From assembly GCA_021731215.1 (NCBI GenBank), contig JAKFXU010000026.1, forward strand, positions 1 through 5,096: 5,096 nt of DNA, in the 5' to 3' direction. The stretch is from Rhodoferax sp. Lineage in GTDB: Bacteria; Pseudomonadota; Gammaproteobacteria; Burkholderiales; Burkholderiaceae_C. Below the pieces are notes generated by a model. The model ran no database searches and was not told the DNA's origin. It worked only from the letters and a program-made list of their open reading frames with translations. The position numbers and the translations under genes are program-made. Shown here one piece after another: positions 4,463-5,096 of the stretch. The number at the start of each line of letters is the position of its first letter. Within the stretch, counting starts at the first letter, position 1.

Positions 4463-5096
4463 AAATTACTCGCTCAATCTTCGCGTAGTCGCCGTTGGTC
4501 TGCAGCGTGATGGTCACCTCGGCCGTTGAGCGGTTGCGCCAGAACCAGCCATGCTTGCCATCGAAGGCCGCCTGCAGCGTGCCGGTGTCACGCGTTTCGC
4601 TCTTGCCCTTGCCATAGCCGTGGTAGAACCCCTTGGGCGCGCTGACAGGGTCGCCATGGGTATCGAAGTTGACGGGCCCGCCCACGCTGCTCCACTCGTA
4701 GCGCACGCGTGCATCCTTGCCCATGGCCAGCTTGACTTCCGCCCCCTGACCAGGGGCCAGTTTGACGGTCATGGTGTGCTGCTGCGTCGCTGCCAATGCT
4801 TTGGCGGCTGGCACAGGAGCGGGCGCGGCCTGGGCCACTGCGCCTGCGGGGGCGACGGCGGCGGTCGATGCAGCACCGTCAGCAGGCTTGACGGGCGAGG
4901 TTTCTGCGGCATTCGCCTCGGATGCCAGCGACACCTTGATCTCACCCATGCGGGCAAGACCGAGTGCGCGGCCAATGCCGGTCGGATCGATGCCGTATTC
5001 GGCCGGCAGGATGGTCGTGGTGAGCAGGCCAGCGGCGATCAGCACGGCAAGCGCAGTGGAACGCAGTAACTGGCCAGTACCCGGCAGTTCGGCACG
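4461..5096 (-). CDS. Single-pass transmembrane anchor protein of unknown function, 5' truncated
   Basis: The minus-strand frame is open to the right edge, so the N-terminus is missing; 211 residues are visible, and the GTG at 5045 is unlikely to be the start. Counting from the edge, a short RAELPGTGQLLRS stretch leads into one hydrophobic helix (about 14-31). Next come PAEYGIDPTGIGRALGL (31-47) and MGEIKVSLA (50-58), then an Ala/Pro/Val-rich linker (about 62-105). The C-terminal domain (about 108-211) includes VNFDTHGDP (142-150), FYHGYGKGKS (157-166), LQAAFDGKHGWFWRNRS (174-190) and NGDYAKIERVI. The RAELP...LLRST and PAEYGIDPTGIGRALGL segments resemble proteins I know only under the name 'transmembrane anchor protein', which have no established function. 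The layout suggests an inner-membrane anchor with a soluble domain held away by a flexible linker, probably periplasmic. It is convergent with yqeY, so its partners lie beyond the window. Confidence 0.8.
   Translation of the reverse strand, partial: RAELPGTGQLLRSTALAVLIAAGLLTTTILPAEYGIDPTGIGRALGLARMGEIKVSLASEANAAETSPVKPADGAASTAAVAPAGAVAQAAPAPVPAAKALAATQQHTMTVKLAPGQGAEVKLAMGKDARVRYEWSSVGGPVNFDTHGDPVSAPKGFYHGYGKGKSETRDTGTLQAAFDGKHGWFWRNRSTAEVTITLQTNGDYAKIERVI

Noticed and set aside
4551..5069. Long plus-strand frame opposite the membrane-anchor gene
   Set aside because: Composition is not protein-like, and the minus strand encodes a recognisable protein; it is an antisense shadow.

Overview
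The window looks like ordinary chromosomal DNA from a betaproteobacterium, most likely order Burkholderiales and perhaps family Comamonadaceae (Rhodoferax/Polaromonas-like). I infer this from the high G+C, the very typical betaproteobacterial S21 protein, and the cobS-cobC and rpsU-yqeY pairings. It holds seven genes: six on the + strand and one on the - strand. Both end genes run off the window.

Layout. Positions 1-1450 are the end of a cobalamin nucleotide-loop cluster: cobS (5' truncated), then cobC. The 155-nt gap between them is unusual. It contains three consecutive hairpins and a single sequence matching the 3' half of a type I-C CRISPR repeat, which ends on the base before the cobC ATG. 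Next, after a 198-nt spacer with two dyads and a possible small ORF, comes a single-domain universal stress protein (1649-2086). A HI0933/BaiN-type flavoprotein (2141-3400) follows after 54 nt. A strong sigma70-type promoter overlaps the stop codon of the flavoprotein gene and drives rpsU (3549-3761) through a leader of about 118 nt. A clear intrinsic terminator follows rpsU. yqeY (3967-4413) comes next, with a second strong hairpin that serves it and the convergent minus-strand gene. That gene (4461-5096, incomplete) encodes a single-pass membrane-anchored protein of unknown function.

How they work together. CobS joins adenosylcobinamide-GDP to alpha-ribazole (or its phosphate), and CobC removes the phosphate, so these two complete vitamin B12 assembly. 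rpsU and yqeY both relate to translation: S21 sits near the mRNA/anti-Shine-Dalgarno site, and YqeY resembles the tRNA-binding tail of GatB. In many proteobacteria these genes lead into dnaG-rpoD, but here a convergent gene follows instead. UspA and the flavoprotein have no evident link to their neighbours.

I found no complete mobile element, tRNA, rRNA or CRISPR array, and no clear new multi-gene system. The items most worth a second look are the repeat-like segment upstream of cobC, the coding-like segment between cobC and uspA, the rpsU leader, and the membrane-anchor protein. No gene-free stretch exceeds 300 bases; the longest is the 205 nt between rpsU and yqeY.
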